Below, one piece after another: positions 20,027 to 29,100 of a DNA stretch of 64,000 bases. This DNA comes from Theodoxus fluviatilis (Eukaryota > Mollusca > Gastropoda > Cycloneritida > Neritidae), in assembly GCA_034096865.1 (NCBI GenBank), contig JAWQFJ010002771.1, positions 134,599-198,598 on the forward strand. The letters are read 5' to 3'. The notes under the pieces are model-generated. The model was not told the DNA's origin, searched no databases, and was given only the letters and a program-made list of their open reading frames with translations. Each line of letters opens with the position of its first letter. Position 1 is the stretch's first letter. The position numbers were made by a program, and so were the translations under genes.

Positions 20027-21120
20027 TCTGGTTCTGTTGCAGGTATGGGCGCAAGCCCCGGTGGTGGACTTCTTCGTGAACTCCAATGCTTGGGCGTAAT
20101 GCCTTGGGGGAACCCTGTGGGATCCCAGTGGGCCCAGAGCCCTGGTTCTGTTGCAGGTTTGGGCGCAAGCCCTGGTGGTGGATTTCCTCGTGAAATCCAA
20201 TGCTTGGGCGTAATGCCTTGGGGGAACCCTGTGGGATCCCAGTGGGCCCAGAGCCCTGGTTCTGTTGCAGGTTTGGGCGCAAGCCCTGGTGGTGGATTTC
20301 CTCGTGAAATCCAATGCTTGGGCGTAATGCCTTGGGGGAACCCTGTGGGATCCCAGTGGGCCCAGAGCCCTGGTTCTGTTGCAGGTTTGGGCGCAAGCCC
20401 TGGTGGTGGATTTCCTCGTGAAATCCAATGCTTGGGCGTAATGCCTTGGGGGAACCCTGTGGGATCCCAGTGGGCCCAGAGCCCTGGTTCTGTTGCAGGT
20501 TTGGGCGCAAGCCCTGGTGGTGGATTTCCTCGTGAAATCCAATGCTTGGGCGTAATGCCTTGGGGGAACCCTGTGGGATCCCAGTGGGCCCAGAGCCCTG
20601 GTTCTGTTGCAGGTTTGGGCGCAAGCCCTGGTGGTGGATTTCCTCGTGAAATCCAATGCTTGGGCGTAATGCCTTGGGGGAACCCTGTGGGATCCCAGTG
20701 GGCCCAGAGCCCTGGTTCTGTTGCAGGTATGGGCGCAAGCCCTGGTGGTGGACTCCCTCGTGAACTCCAATGCTTGGGCGTAATGCCTTGGGGGAACCCT
20801 GCGGGATCCCAGTGGGCCCAGAGCCCTGGTTCTGTTGCAGGTTTGGGCGCAAGCCCTGGTGATGGACTCCCTCGTGAAATTCCCATGCTTGGGCGTAATG
20901 CCTTGGGGGGAATCCTGTGGGATCCCAGTGGGCCCAGAGCCCTGGTTTTGTTGCAGGTCCTGTGGGATCCCAGTGGGCCCAGAGCCCTGGTTTTGTTGCA
21001 GGTATGGGCGCAAGCCCGGGTGGTGGACTTCCTCATGAACTCCAACGGATGGGCGTCATGCCTGGTGGAATTCCTGCAGGATCACAGTGGGCCCATGCCT
21101 TGTTGGAATCCTTCGGGACC
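20027..21120 (-). repeat. 114-bp minisatellite in frame with Gypsy pol
   Basis: A tandem array with a period of exactly 114 bp (unit starts for example at 20031, 20145, 20259, 20373, 20487, 20601, 20715 and 20829). Truncated or variant units reach about 21120. The central units look identical or almost so. Because 114 is 38 codons and the unit lacks stops, all three minus frames and one plus frame stay open over about 1 kb. The minus frame joined to the integrase codes for a 38-residue repeat with GSGPTGIPQGSPKALRPS. All these frames most likely result from the array and not from selection. Confidence 0.9.
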
Positions 21121-22757
21121 CCATCGGGCGGAGCCCTGTGATGATATTCTTGTGAACTCCAATTGTTAGGAATAGTGGCGAGTTTCATGTTGGTGGCACA
21201 AGATTTTGTTGCATTTTGCAGAATGCCTCCCCAACGACGGGGCACACGCAGGCGCAGGATTCCCAGCAGGTCGCAGGACAAGATGGAGTCACTCCCTTCC
21301 ACTGCTCTGCTTGACCACGCACAGGCAATCTCCGACCACCGCCACTCCAGCGTGGCGCCCCCACGGTCTTTCGGCCGGATCACCTGGGAAGCGGCTATCC
21401 TGCAACAGCTGAAGGAGAACAGCGCAACATTGATGGGCCTCTCCGCACGATTGGCGACCCTGGAGCACGAATGGATGCAACTGCTGCCATACAACCCTCC
21501 AGCGTGGCCCCCACGGACAGCAGCACCATCGTCTCCCCCACTGCCAGCACCAGCGTGGCACCCACTGCGCGTCCTTTGAGGGCTACAGCGTGGTGCCGTA
21601 TCTACGGCCGCTAGAGACCTTGCACAATGACCTGACCCTCAAAGACATGGAGTGTAGGACAGCAACTTATGGCGGGGGCGTTGAGCAAGGTGACAAGAGT
21701 GGCATACCTAAGAACTTGAGCAGCAGTTAAGAACTTTGATCAGCAGCACAGACTCCCGAAGGCCTTGCCAGTAGATGCGCATGTCCTTTTGACTTACAAA
21801 AGCGAGTCTGTGTGTCCGTTAAAAAGGTCAGAATTTTAAATGTTGTCTAAAAACAGGAATTTTTCACAATTTCCTAATTTCGCTAAGGTTTTGGAGATTG
21901 GATACCTGACCCATGTATGGTGTATAGAGCAAAGTCATCCCAATCTCTTTATACCAGTTTAACTCTTCCAAACTCATAACATTGTAGTACACATGCTATA
22001 TTTTCATATTAGGTCACCCGTGTCGGGTGTCATCCGTTTAAAACCCTAACGTTGGAATTTTTTCTCCCAGACTATTAAGTCTATCAACACCCAATTCGGC
22101 TTGATGGTGTATGATGACAAAGCGACTTGACCCCGCTTCAAGGTCAAGGTCGCAGTTGCCTTAAATGTTGTCTAAACAACAGCCATTTTCTCACATTCGC
22201 TCAGCATGTGAGTCGTGTGGGCTTGCCCTTCTTTTCTGTATATCTGTACATGCACGAGAAGGGGGTATGCTCCAGCCACAGTAGCATCAGCCTTTTCAGC
22301 AATCGAACCCACCAGACTCCTTCATCATTAGGAAGATGCCGCAAGCTAGGAAAACATTAAAACCCACAGGGATCATCGCATACCAATCTCAAAACCTATC
22401 CCACAAACTCTTTTCATGGCTATGTTTTTATGAGCCTTCCATGAATGGTGAGAGTAGGGGACTTGACAGTATCCAAGCACAATCTCAGTCTCGCAGATAT
22501 AACATTGGGCCTTGATAAGTTGTTCATTACTTTCCACTCGGCCAAACACGCAATACCTGCACACTCAATATCTCCACTGTTAGTCACGGAATCTACTCTA
22601 ATATGAACGTTACACTTTTTCTGCAGATGGCACGGTGGTTGCACATACCTACCGGGTATTGTGTCTGTTTTTCGTGCGTCAGTTGGTCTTCTCTCTAGTT
22701 TCATTCTCTGGGTTGTGTGGGGGCTGCTATAAGTCGTCTGCAACTCCTTATAGCTGT
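21121..22757. other. rest of the Gypsy insertion, no clear gene
   Basis: A plus-strand frame at 21163-21579 contains RITWEAAILQQLKENSATL and looks like a coiled-coil, gag-like sequence, but it has no diagnostic motif and opposes the direction of the pol. A minus frame at 22420-22773 has no recognisable domain. A HINE fragment occupies 21791-22236. Confidence 0.3.
21791..22236 (-). mobile_element. HINE copy H, shortened and diverged
   Basis: It starts GACTTACAAAAGCGAGTCTGTG after a T run and ends GCATGTGAGTCGTGTGGGCTT then GCCCTTCTT before TTC, as in the other copies read backwards. The middle has deletions and more point changes than the rest, so it is an old copy. It lies inside the Gypsy insertion. 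Confidence 0.6.
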
Positions 22758-23229
22758 GGCGGTCAGCCCTCACACAAAACAGGGGTCAAGAAGATTAGTT
22801 ACATGTTATGATGTGATTGTAAATAATTTTGTACATGGGTGAGAGGTAAAACTACTAGAACAAATAACACTGAGATCAGAACAAGGGACATAACCAGGGT
22901 CATGGTTTTGATTAATTGTATGAATGTAGAATTCTGTTTCTGAAGAGGAAAATTTGCAATGTGAGTGATGTGTACATTTGTTTGCACAACCTCAGCCGTG
23001 TTATATAAGCAATAATATCTTTGAGGTTCTGAGGCATGCTGCTATGATTATTATACTGTCGTATGTATAATATATGGTGTCACTGGCTCTTTATTAAGAA
23101 AGAATACTGGATGTTGTGTTAATCGTTGGTTATTATGCTTTCTTAATAAAGATGCCCATTTTCTCTCTCGAATCAAGTGTGCTGTGGTCTTGTGCAAAAA
23201 AGGATTTGTGTGAAAGAATGCAACACAAA
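22758..23229. repeat. 472-bp direct repeat, copy 1
   Basis: It begins GGCGGTCAGCCCTCACAC and ends GAATGCAACACAAA. By eye it is identical to 23627-24098; short open frames in the two are the same residue for residue. It contains TTATATAAGC and CTTAATAAAG, which could serve as TATA box and polyadenylation signal. A partial LTR is the likeliest meaning. Confidence 0.85.
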
Positions 23230-23448
23230 CACAATTTTTTGCACGGGGCCACAGATCACGGTTGTTGGATGCCATTAGCAGATGGTTTCTCATGTTGTCT
23301 GCTCCTAACTTCCGGTCAGTGCGCTGACCGCGCTCAGCTTCTGGAGGGGGGTCTGGCAATTGCCAGCCCCAGTGCGTGAACGCACGCGCAGGAATCAGGT
23401 CATTCCTGAATTGTCCCAGGGAGAACTGGCATCAACTCAAAATTTTTC
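23230..23448. repeat. direct repeat of 17632-17850
   Basis: The right-hand copy, lying between the two 472-bp repeats. After AACTCAAAATTTTTC the sequence differs from that following the left copy. Confidence 0.85.
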
Positions 23449-23626
23449 CCCACCCTCCACCCCTAGCTGCCACCAACCTTGTTGTTTTACTAAACAGTCA
23501 CATATATTGCTTTCCATGTACTGACTGGTTACTCAATTGATCGCGTCCCTAGTGACTCTGGAAGGGTAGGAGCCATGCTTTTTCCCATGGGGTTTTTTAC
23601 CGCAGGTCCTTCCTTCATATTATTTA

Positions 23627-24098
23627 GGCGGTCAGCCCTCACACAAAACAGGGGTCAAGAAGATTAGTTACATGTTATGATGTGATTGTAAATAATTTTG
23701 TACATGGGTGAGAGGTAAAACTACTAGAACAAATAACACTGAGATCAGAACAAGGGACATAACCAGGGTCATGGTTTTGATTAATTGTATGAATGTAGAA
23801 TTCTGTTTCTGAAGAGGAAAATTTGCAATGTGAGTGATGTGTACATTTGTTTGCACAACCTCAGCCGTGTTATATAAGCAATAATATCTTTGAGGTTCTG
23901 AGGCATGCTGCTATGATTATTATACTGTCGTATGTATAATATATGGTGTCACTGGCTCTTTATTAAGAAAGAATACTGGATGTTGTGTTAATCGTTGGTT
24001 ATTATGCTTTCTTAATAAAGATGCCCATTTTCTCTCTCGAATCAAGTGTGCTGTGGTCTTGTGCAAAAAAGGATTTGTGTGAAAGAATGCAACACAAA
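23627..24098. repeat. 472-bp direct repeat, copy 2
   Basis: The second copy of 22758-23229, offset by 869 bp. It directly abuts the right part of the split HINE (AAACTTTAACGTTGG), so it marks the right end of the insertion. Confidence 0.85.
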
Positions 24099-24726
24099 AA
24101 ACTTTAACGTTGGATTTTTCTCGGAGACTTTTAAGTCTATCAACACCCACTTTGGCATGATGGTGTAGAATGACAAGGCCTCACAAAACATACACAGTGA
24201 CTTGACCTTGCTTCAAGGTCAAGGTCACAGGAGCTCTTTAAAGTTGGATTGTATACATATTTTGAAGTGACCTTGACCCTGAACTATGGAAGATAACTCT
24301 TCCAAACTTCATAACATTGTAGTACACATGTTATACTTTTATCATGAGACACATTTGGTCACATATCATCAAGGTCAAGGTCACTTTGACCCTTATGAAA
24401 TGTGACCAAAATGGGGTAGTGAACCACTAAAAGTGACCATATCTCATGGTAGAAAGTGCCAATAAGCACCATTGTGCTTTCTATGTCTTGAATTAACAGC
24501 TTTGTGTTTCATGACCTTGGATGACCTTGACCATGGGTCAAGGTCACATGTATTTTGGTAGGAAAAATGTGTGAAGCAGTTCTTAATGTATGATGTTATT
24601 GCTAGGTTTAGTTGTTTGACCTTGACCCTGAAGGTCATCTGAAGGTCAAGGTCATGTAAAGGTGAAGGTCATGTAAAGGTCAAGCAAGGTCAAGCATGTG
24701 AGTTGAATGGGCTTTGCCCTTCTTGT
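24099..24726 (-). mobile_element. HINE copy I, right part of the split copy
   Basis: It starts inside the element at AAACTTTAACGTTGGATTTT, has the AAGGTCAAGG body, and ends GCATGTGAGTTGAATGGGC then TTTGCCCTTCTTG before TT. It lacks the first subterminal repeat and the GTCY run, which are present at 17067-17631. Confidence 0.7.
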
Positions 24727-24849
24727 TCTAAGTTTAATCCTTCTAAGCATACATTAAATTAATTATTCCTCATCATTAAAAGCACTCAGCGGATTTCTGG
24801 GCATATCGGCCCAAAAGATTATGCAGACGGGATCGGTTGCCTTACTCGC

Positions 24850-25140
24850 ACAATGAAGTATAATTGTTGCTGTTGTATTCAAAGTCCTTATCATGAGTAG
24901 AGTTCACAATATTACACTCTTGTGGTTCAAATTTTTCCGCTTTAATACAAGTTTTACATTTTTGGGAAATCGATGTTTAGAAAATGAATTGATGAAAAGA
25001 TGGCTGCCAATATCCGAGTGTATCACAACAAGTGGAGGAATACACTCAACGATGGGATACTTTGTGGTATGCATGGTATGGAAGATTTAAAGCAATCACG
25101 TGACCAACCTGTTGCTGAGACTATATTCACTAGTCTCAGC
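24850..25140 (+). mobile_element. right end of TIR element M, fragment
   Basis: It matches the right part of the element at 42323-45011, without the LINE and HINE inserted there. It ends ATCACGTGACCAACCTG, then GCTGAGACTA-TAGTCTCAGC as a short hairpin. It serves as the reference for the empty insertion sites in the other copy. Confidence 0.65.
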
Positions 25141-25141
25141 A

Positions 25142-25960
25142 GGGTCGGCTCTCTATTGCGGAGGGCCGCTATTGCGGAGGGCCGCTATTGCGGGATTTTT
25201 TTAAATAACAAAAGTTCTTAGGCCATTTTGATTCTATTGTCCTAAAACGCCTAAAAAACCATAATATTTTTGTTACTTTTTGTTTTCGAAACTGAAAAAT
25301 TTTCGTTTTTTTTCTATTGCGGGATTTTTTTTGTCAAAAGTTCTTCAGGCCATTGTGATTCTTTTGTCCTAAAACGCCAAAAAAACCATAAAATATTTGT
25401 TACTTTTTTGGGGAAAAAACAATTTTTTGGGGGTTTTACCGATAGCGCTCAGCCAAGGCCGCACCCGCCACCCCGCCTGACTGACTTAGCCTGTCCGGGG
25501 AGTTTCACCTAAACCTGGACGCGTTACTTTTTGTCACGTTTGTGTCCAACATCAGCGTCGGGCCCTGGAGTTAGGGCGTAGGGACCACCCGTTGAGAGTC
25601 AAACGTGGGATGGAGTTAGAATATAAAGTTTCACCCGTTATTGATAAAACCCGAAATAATTTCTAAGTTTTTGTCCAAAAAAAATAACAAATATATTTTT
25701 TTTTTTTGCGTTTTAGGACAAAAGAATCAAAATGGCCTGAAGAACTTTTGACCAAAAAAATCCCGCAATAGCGGCCCCCCGCACTAGAAAAAAAACGAAA
25801 AAATTTCATTTAAAAAGTTTTTTTTAAAGTAACAAAATTATTTTATTTTTTTTGGCGTTTTAGGACAAAAGAATCAAAATGGCCTAAGAATTTTTGTTAT
25901 TAAAAAATCCCGCAATAGCGGCCCTCCGCAATAGCGGCCCTCCGCAATAGCGGCCCCTAC
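25142..25960. mobile_element. long inverted-repeat element, GGGCCGCTATTGCGG termini
   Basis: The arms 25142-25430 and about 25680-25960 are inverted copies of each other. They carry CTATTGCGGAGGGCCGC repeats, GCGGGATTTTTT, GTCAAAAGTTCTT and TTTTGTCCTAAAACGCC. The centre (25459-25530) resembles the centre of the MITE at 11411-11480. An arm fragment also lies at 14171-14295. A non-autonomous DNA element or foldback element is the likely identity; no ORF of significance. Confidence 0.65.
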
Positions 25961-26116
25961 CCCATTTATCAACGACACCGTTGCAAGAAGATCTTGGACA
26001 TGACTGGAGGGTCTCCGCCGTGGCGCACACATGCTTGTTGCCCGGAACCATTCATCAATATAAATAGAAAGAAGATACAAAAGAATGAAAGAAACATAAA
26101 GGAAAATAAAAAGAAA

Positions 26117-26995
26117 CAAGAAGGGCAAAGCCCATACGACTCACATGCTTGACCTTGACCTTTATATGACCTTGACCTTCAGGTGACCTTCAAGGTCAAG
26201 GTCAAACAACTAAACCTACCAATGACATCATACACAAAGAAATGCTTTACACATTTTTCCTACCAAAATACATGTGACCTTGACCCAAGGTCAAGGTCAT
26301 CCAAGGTCATGCAACACAAAGCTGTTAATTCAAGACATAGGAAGCACAATGGTGCTTATTGGCACTTTCTACCATGAGATATAGTCACTTTTAGTGGTTC
26401 ACTACCCCATTTTGGTCACATTTCATAAGGGTCAAAGTGACCTTGACCTTGATGATATGTGAACAAATGTGTCTCATGATGAAAGTATAACATGTGCCCC
26501 ACATAATTATTAAGTTTGAAACAGTTATCTTCCATAGTTCAGGGTCAAGGTCACTTCAAAATAGGTATACAATCCAACTTTGAAGAGCTCCTGTGACCTT
26601 GACCTTGAAGCAAGGTCAACCAAACTGGTATCAAAAGATAGGGCTTGCTTTGACCTATATACCACTTGTAGCTAAGGTCGCCATTCTCAATAACGTGGGA
26701 GAAAATTGGGAAAATGTGAAAAATGACTGTTTTTGAGACCACATTTATGGCTCCTGTGACCTTGACCTTGAAGCAAGGTCAAGTCACTATGTATGTTTTT
26801 TGAGGCCTTGTTATCATACACCATCATGCCACATTTGGTGTTGATAGACTTAATAGTCTCCGAGAAAAATCCAACGTTTAAGTTTTTTACGGACGGACGG
26901 ACGGACGGACGCCCGTACGCCCGGACGGACGGACGCCCGGACGGACGGACGACACGGCTCAGTACATAGACTCACTTTTGCTTCGCATGTGAGTC
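26117..26995 (+). mobile_element. HINE copy B
   Basis: Nearly identical along its length to copy A (131-981). The main difference is a longer ACGG/CCCG tetranucleotide array at about 26890-26950. The flanks are A residues on both sides. The close match of A and B, against more diverged D, H and G/I, suggests recent copying. Confidence 0.75.
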
Positions 26996-27582
26996 AAAAA
27001 GGAATAAATAAAAGCAAGCACGCCAAATAATTATCATTAACCACTAATTTTTGACACTGACAAATGGAGACCACTTGAATTTGAAGTTGAAATTTTATCA
27101 TGAAAAGAAAAAGTATCTTAGGGAGCATTGCTTGGCAATGTCCAGACAAAAAAAGGAAACGATAAGAGAGATTCCTCGTTTGCTTTTGATGGATTCATTG
27201 TGATGCATGATTTTTGTTGTTGTTGTGCAAAGTTATTCGAATCAGGATAATGCAGCTAGAGTTGGGAAAGAGGTGCTCTGTCAATATTCACATGACTTCC
27301 CACCAGTTTGAAGAGGGAGTTTACATGCAATCACTCTTCCTACTAGGACAACCTATAAGCTTGTTGATATTAGCAACCTACTCGGATCAGACAGAGCAGA
27401 TGGCTCCATTCCTCATGACAAGGGTCTCTCCCAGATGGAGTTGTGCAGTCAGCCTGAAAGATGGGTGTTGCGGCAACCGATTTCCCCAAATCAAGCCCAA
27501 ATATGACGATGACGAATACGATGACGAGGAGAGGGAGGTGGAAGAAAAAAAACCCGCGGCGAAGCAAAACCAAAAAGTATTT

Positions 27583-27957
27583 ACAGGAACTATCCTTCCC
27601 TTCCATCTTGTCTATAATATATGCAGTTCCCTGCAGCCCACCAGCAAGTGCTCTACCCTCTTGCATGAGTGCATGGTCAGTCATGTCTTTTGACAAGTGG
27701 AGATAGGCGAGCGTGCTTTGGGTCTGAGGATGTGCGAGGTTCAGTGCCGTGGTTCTATCTCTGGGACGAAAAAAAAGAAGGGTTTATTTAATTATCTTGA
27801 CAATGCCTTACTTGCTGCAACCTGTGTCGTGAATCTGTCTGCACGTGAATACTTGATGAACATCCATGATGCACCTATCCCATTGTGTGACTGCATTGGC
27901 TTTGGTTCAACGTCTACGATGTGCCCAAGTACCCCCAAAAAGTTTCCTTTGATCTTG
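27583..27957 (-). pseudogene. possible coding exons, perhaps tyrosine-recombinase C-terminus
   Basis: On the minus strand, 27583-27765 follows a pyrimidine-rich acceptor and reads TTALNLAHPQTQSTLAYLHL then SKDMTDHALMQEGRAL. The His and Tyr lie nine residues apart in L-x-H-x9-Y-x-H-L-S, the spacing of the last box of tyrosine recombinases, where Tyr is the nucleophile. A second open block just upstream, about 27795-27957, contains GNFLGVLGHIVDVEPKPMQ and GASWMFIKYSRADRF and ends by a possible donor. Whether these belong together is not shown. It could be a DIRS/Crypton relic or exons of an unrecognised gene. Confidence 0.25.
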
Positions 27958-28260
27958 TCCAGACCTGCCAAATGCTACGCTTTAGGCGTAGCATGCTACG
28001 CTTTCGACATGCCTGCTACGCTGCTACGCTTGTCCATAAAAACTACGCTTTTTCCCGCGTGCTTGAACTTTTGACCGCGATGGAGAATTCCCCCCCCCCC
28101 CCCCCCCGCTTTCACGCCGCCAGCGCAGCTTATCACGCCGCCTTCACAGCCTTATCTCTTCTCCCCCCCCCCCCCCCCCCCGCTTTCACTCCACCAGGTC
28201 AGCTTATCACGCCAACCTCACAGCCTTATCTCTCCCCACCCCCCACCCCCGCTACGCCTA
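27958..28260. repeat. GCTACG-hexamer / poly-C repeat
   Basis: It contains repeated GCTACGC units, the palindrome GCGTAGCATGCTACGC (about 27985-28000), and two poly-C tracts (about 28090-28106 and 28165-28181) that follow similar GCTTTCACGCCGCC-like segments. It is related, in opposite orientation, to the interior of the MITE at 1.93-2.28 kb. Confidence 0.6.
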
Positions 28261-29100
28261 TTCCTTCAATGCTACTCCATATAGCTCTGGATGCTACTCT
28301 TTGGTATGATGGTGGGTTGGCAGGTCTGCTTGTCTAAATTTCACATGAAAAAAAGGGTGGATGATAGAAAGACAGAAACAGAAAGGAAGAAGTATAAAAT
28401 GTCAATGGGTACTAGTCTTCTCAGCAGAAATTTCTAGTCGACATGAATCCTAAGGCTTGAAAGTAACCTTTGACTTCCAGCAGCATTGGTGATGAAAATA
28501 CATGAGTTGATGTGTTAATTAACAATTCGTTCATTACACTGGTTGTTTGTTTACCTGAGAAAGTTTTAAGTCACTAAAATGGATTTGTTTCTTCTTCATG
28601 TTCAGTGTGTGTGTGTGTGTATGCGCATGAGCATATCATCATGATGGACCACATAAATTGCATGGTATAATGTAGCAGTGGCTCGTAAAGCAGCTAAGCA
28701 CCACAGCATCACACGAAAAGCTTTTGCTTATTGTAATAATTGGATACATCTGGCATCTGTGTCGTGTCATGTGGCATGACAAAGGTGCCGGGCCAGGACA
28801 GTTATTTTGACACACTTCACATCCAGAAAAGAAATCACGCACTGGTAATAAAGGTAATGAAGTGACAATATTGAAGTAGTGCCATGCTATGATTGGACCT
28901 ACTTGACAATCAAGGTTGGACAGTTTTTGCCAGGCTAGATATTTTATTTGTCTTAGTGTTCCCTTCATGATAAGTTCAAGGATCGTGTATGTGTGTCAAC
29001 CTTTGAACAATTTTCTATGCTTGCCTTAAAAACCCCCACATAACTTCTCTTCTCTAGCATATGATGATACTTCTCAATGAGATTAAATCAATTTGACAAC
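28261..29100. other. no gene recognised
   Basis: Unique, AT-rich sequence with a short (GT)n at about 28605-28620. No domain or splice-consistent frame was found. Confidence 0.35.

Larger units (their letters stand above)
17632..24098 (-). mobile_element. decayed Gypsy/Ty3-type retrotransposon inserted in a HINE
   Basis: The interval is bounded by two halves of one HINE. It contains integrase coding sequence on the minus strand (19425-20026) and long direct repeats near its ends: 17632-17850 matches 23230-23448 in the same orientation, and 22758-23229 is repeated at 23627-24098. These could be damaged or rearranged LTRs; the 472-bp unit has a TATATAAG-like box and AATAAA-like signals. A HINE fragment is nested at 21791-22236. 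Exact LTR ends, primer-binding site and gag could not be identified, so the outline is an inference. Confidence 0.5.

Noticed and set aside
19994..21169. 391-codon plus-strand ORF and two further minus ORFs of over 330 codons
   Set aside because: They are all products of the stop-free 114-bp tandem unit; only the minus frame continuous with the integrase has any recognisable protein, and that is a dead retroelement.
21163..21579. 138-codon plus-strand ORF with a coiled-coil-like segment as a host gene or gag
   Set aside because: No diagnostic motif, no zinc knuckle, opposite to the adjacent pol. It is mentioned as part of the Gypsy insertion only.
22799..22987. Identical 62-codon ORFs at 22799 and 23668 as a duplicated gene
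   Set aside because: They are part of the 472-bp direct repeat; identity follows from recent duplication or LTR structure, and no protein family is recognised.
27214..27693. 159-codon plus-strand ORF with an Asp/Glu-rich stretch
   Set aside because: No domain, and the acid run derives from a low-complexity GACGATGACGAATACGATGA segment; the opposite strand has the better protein-like signal.
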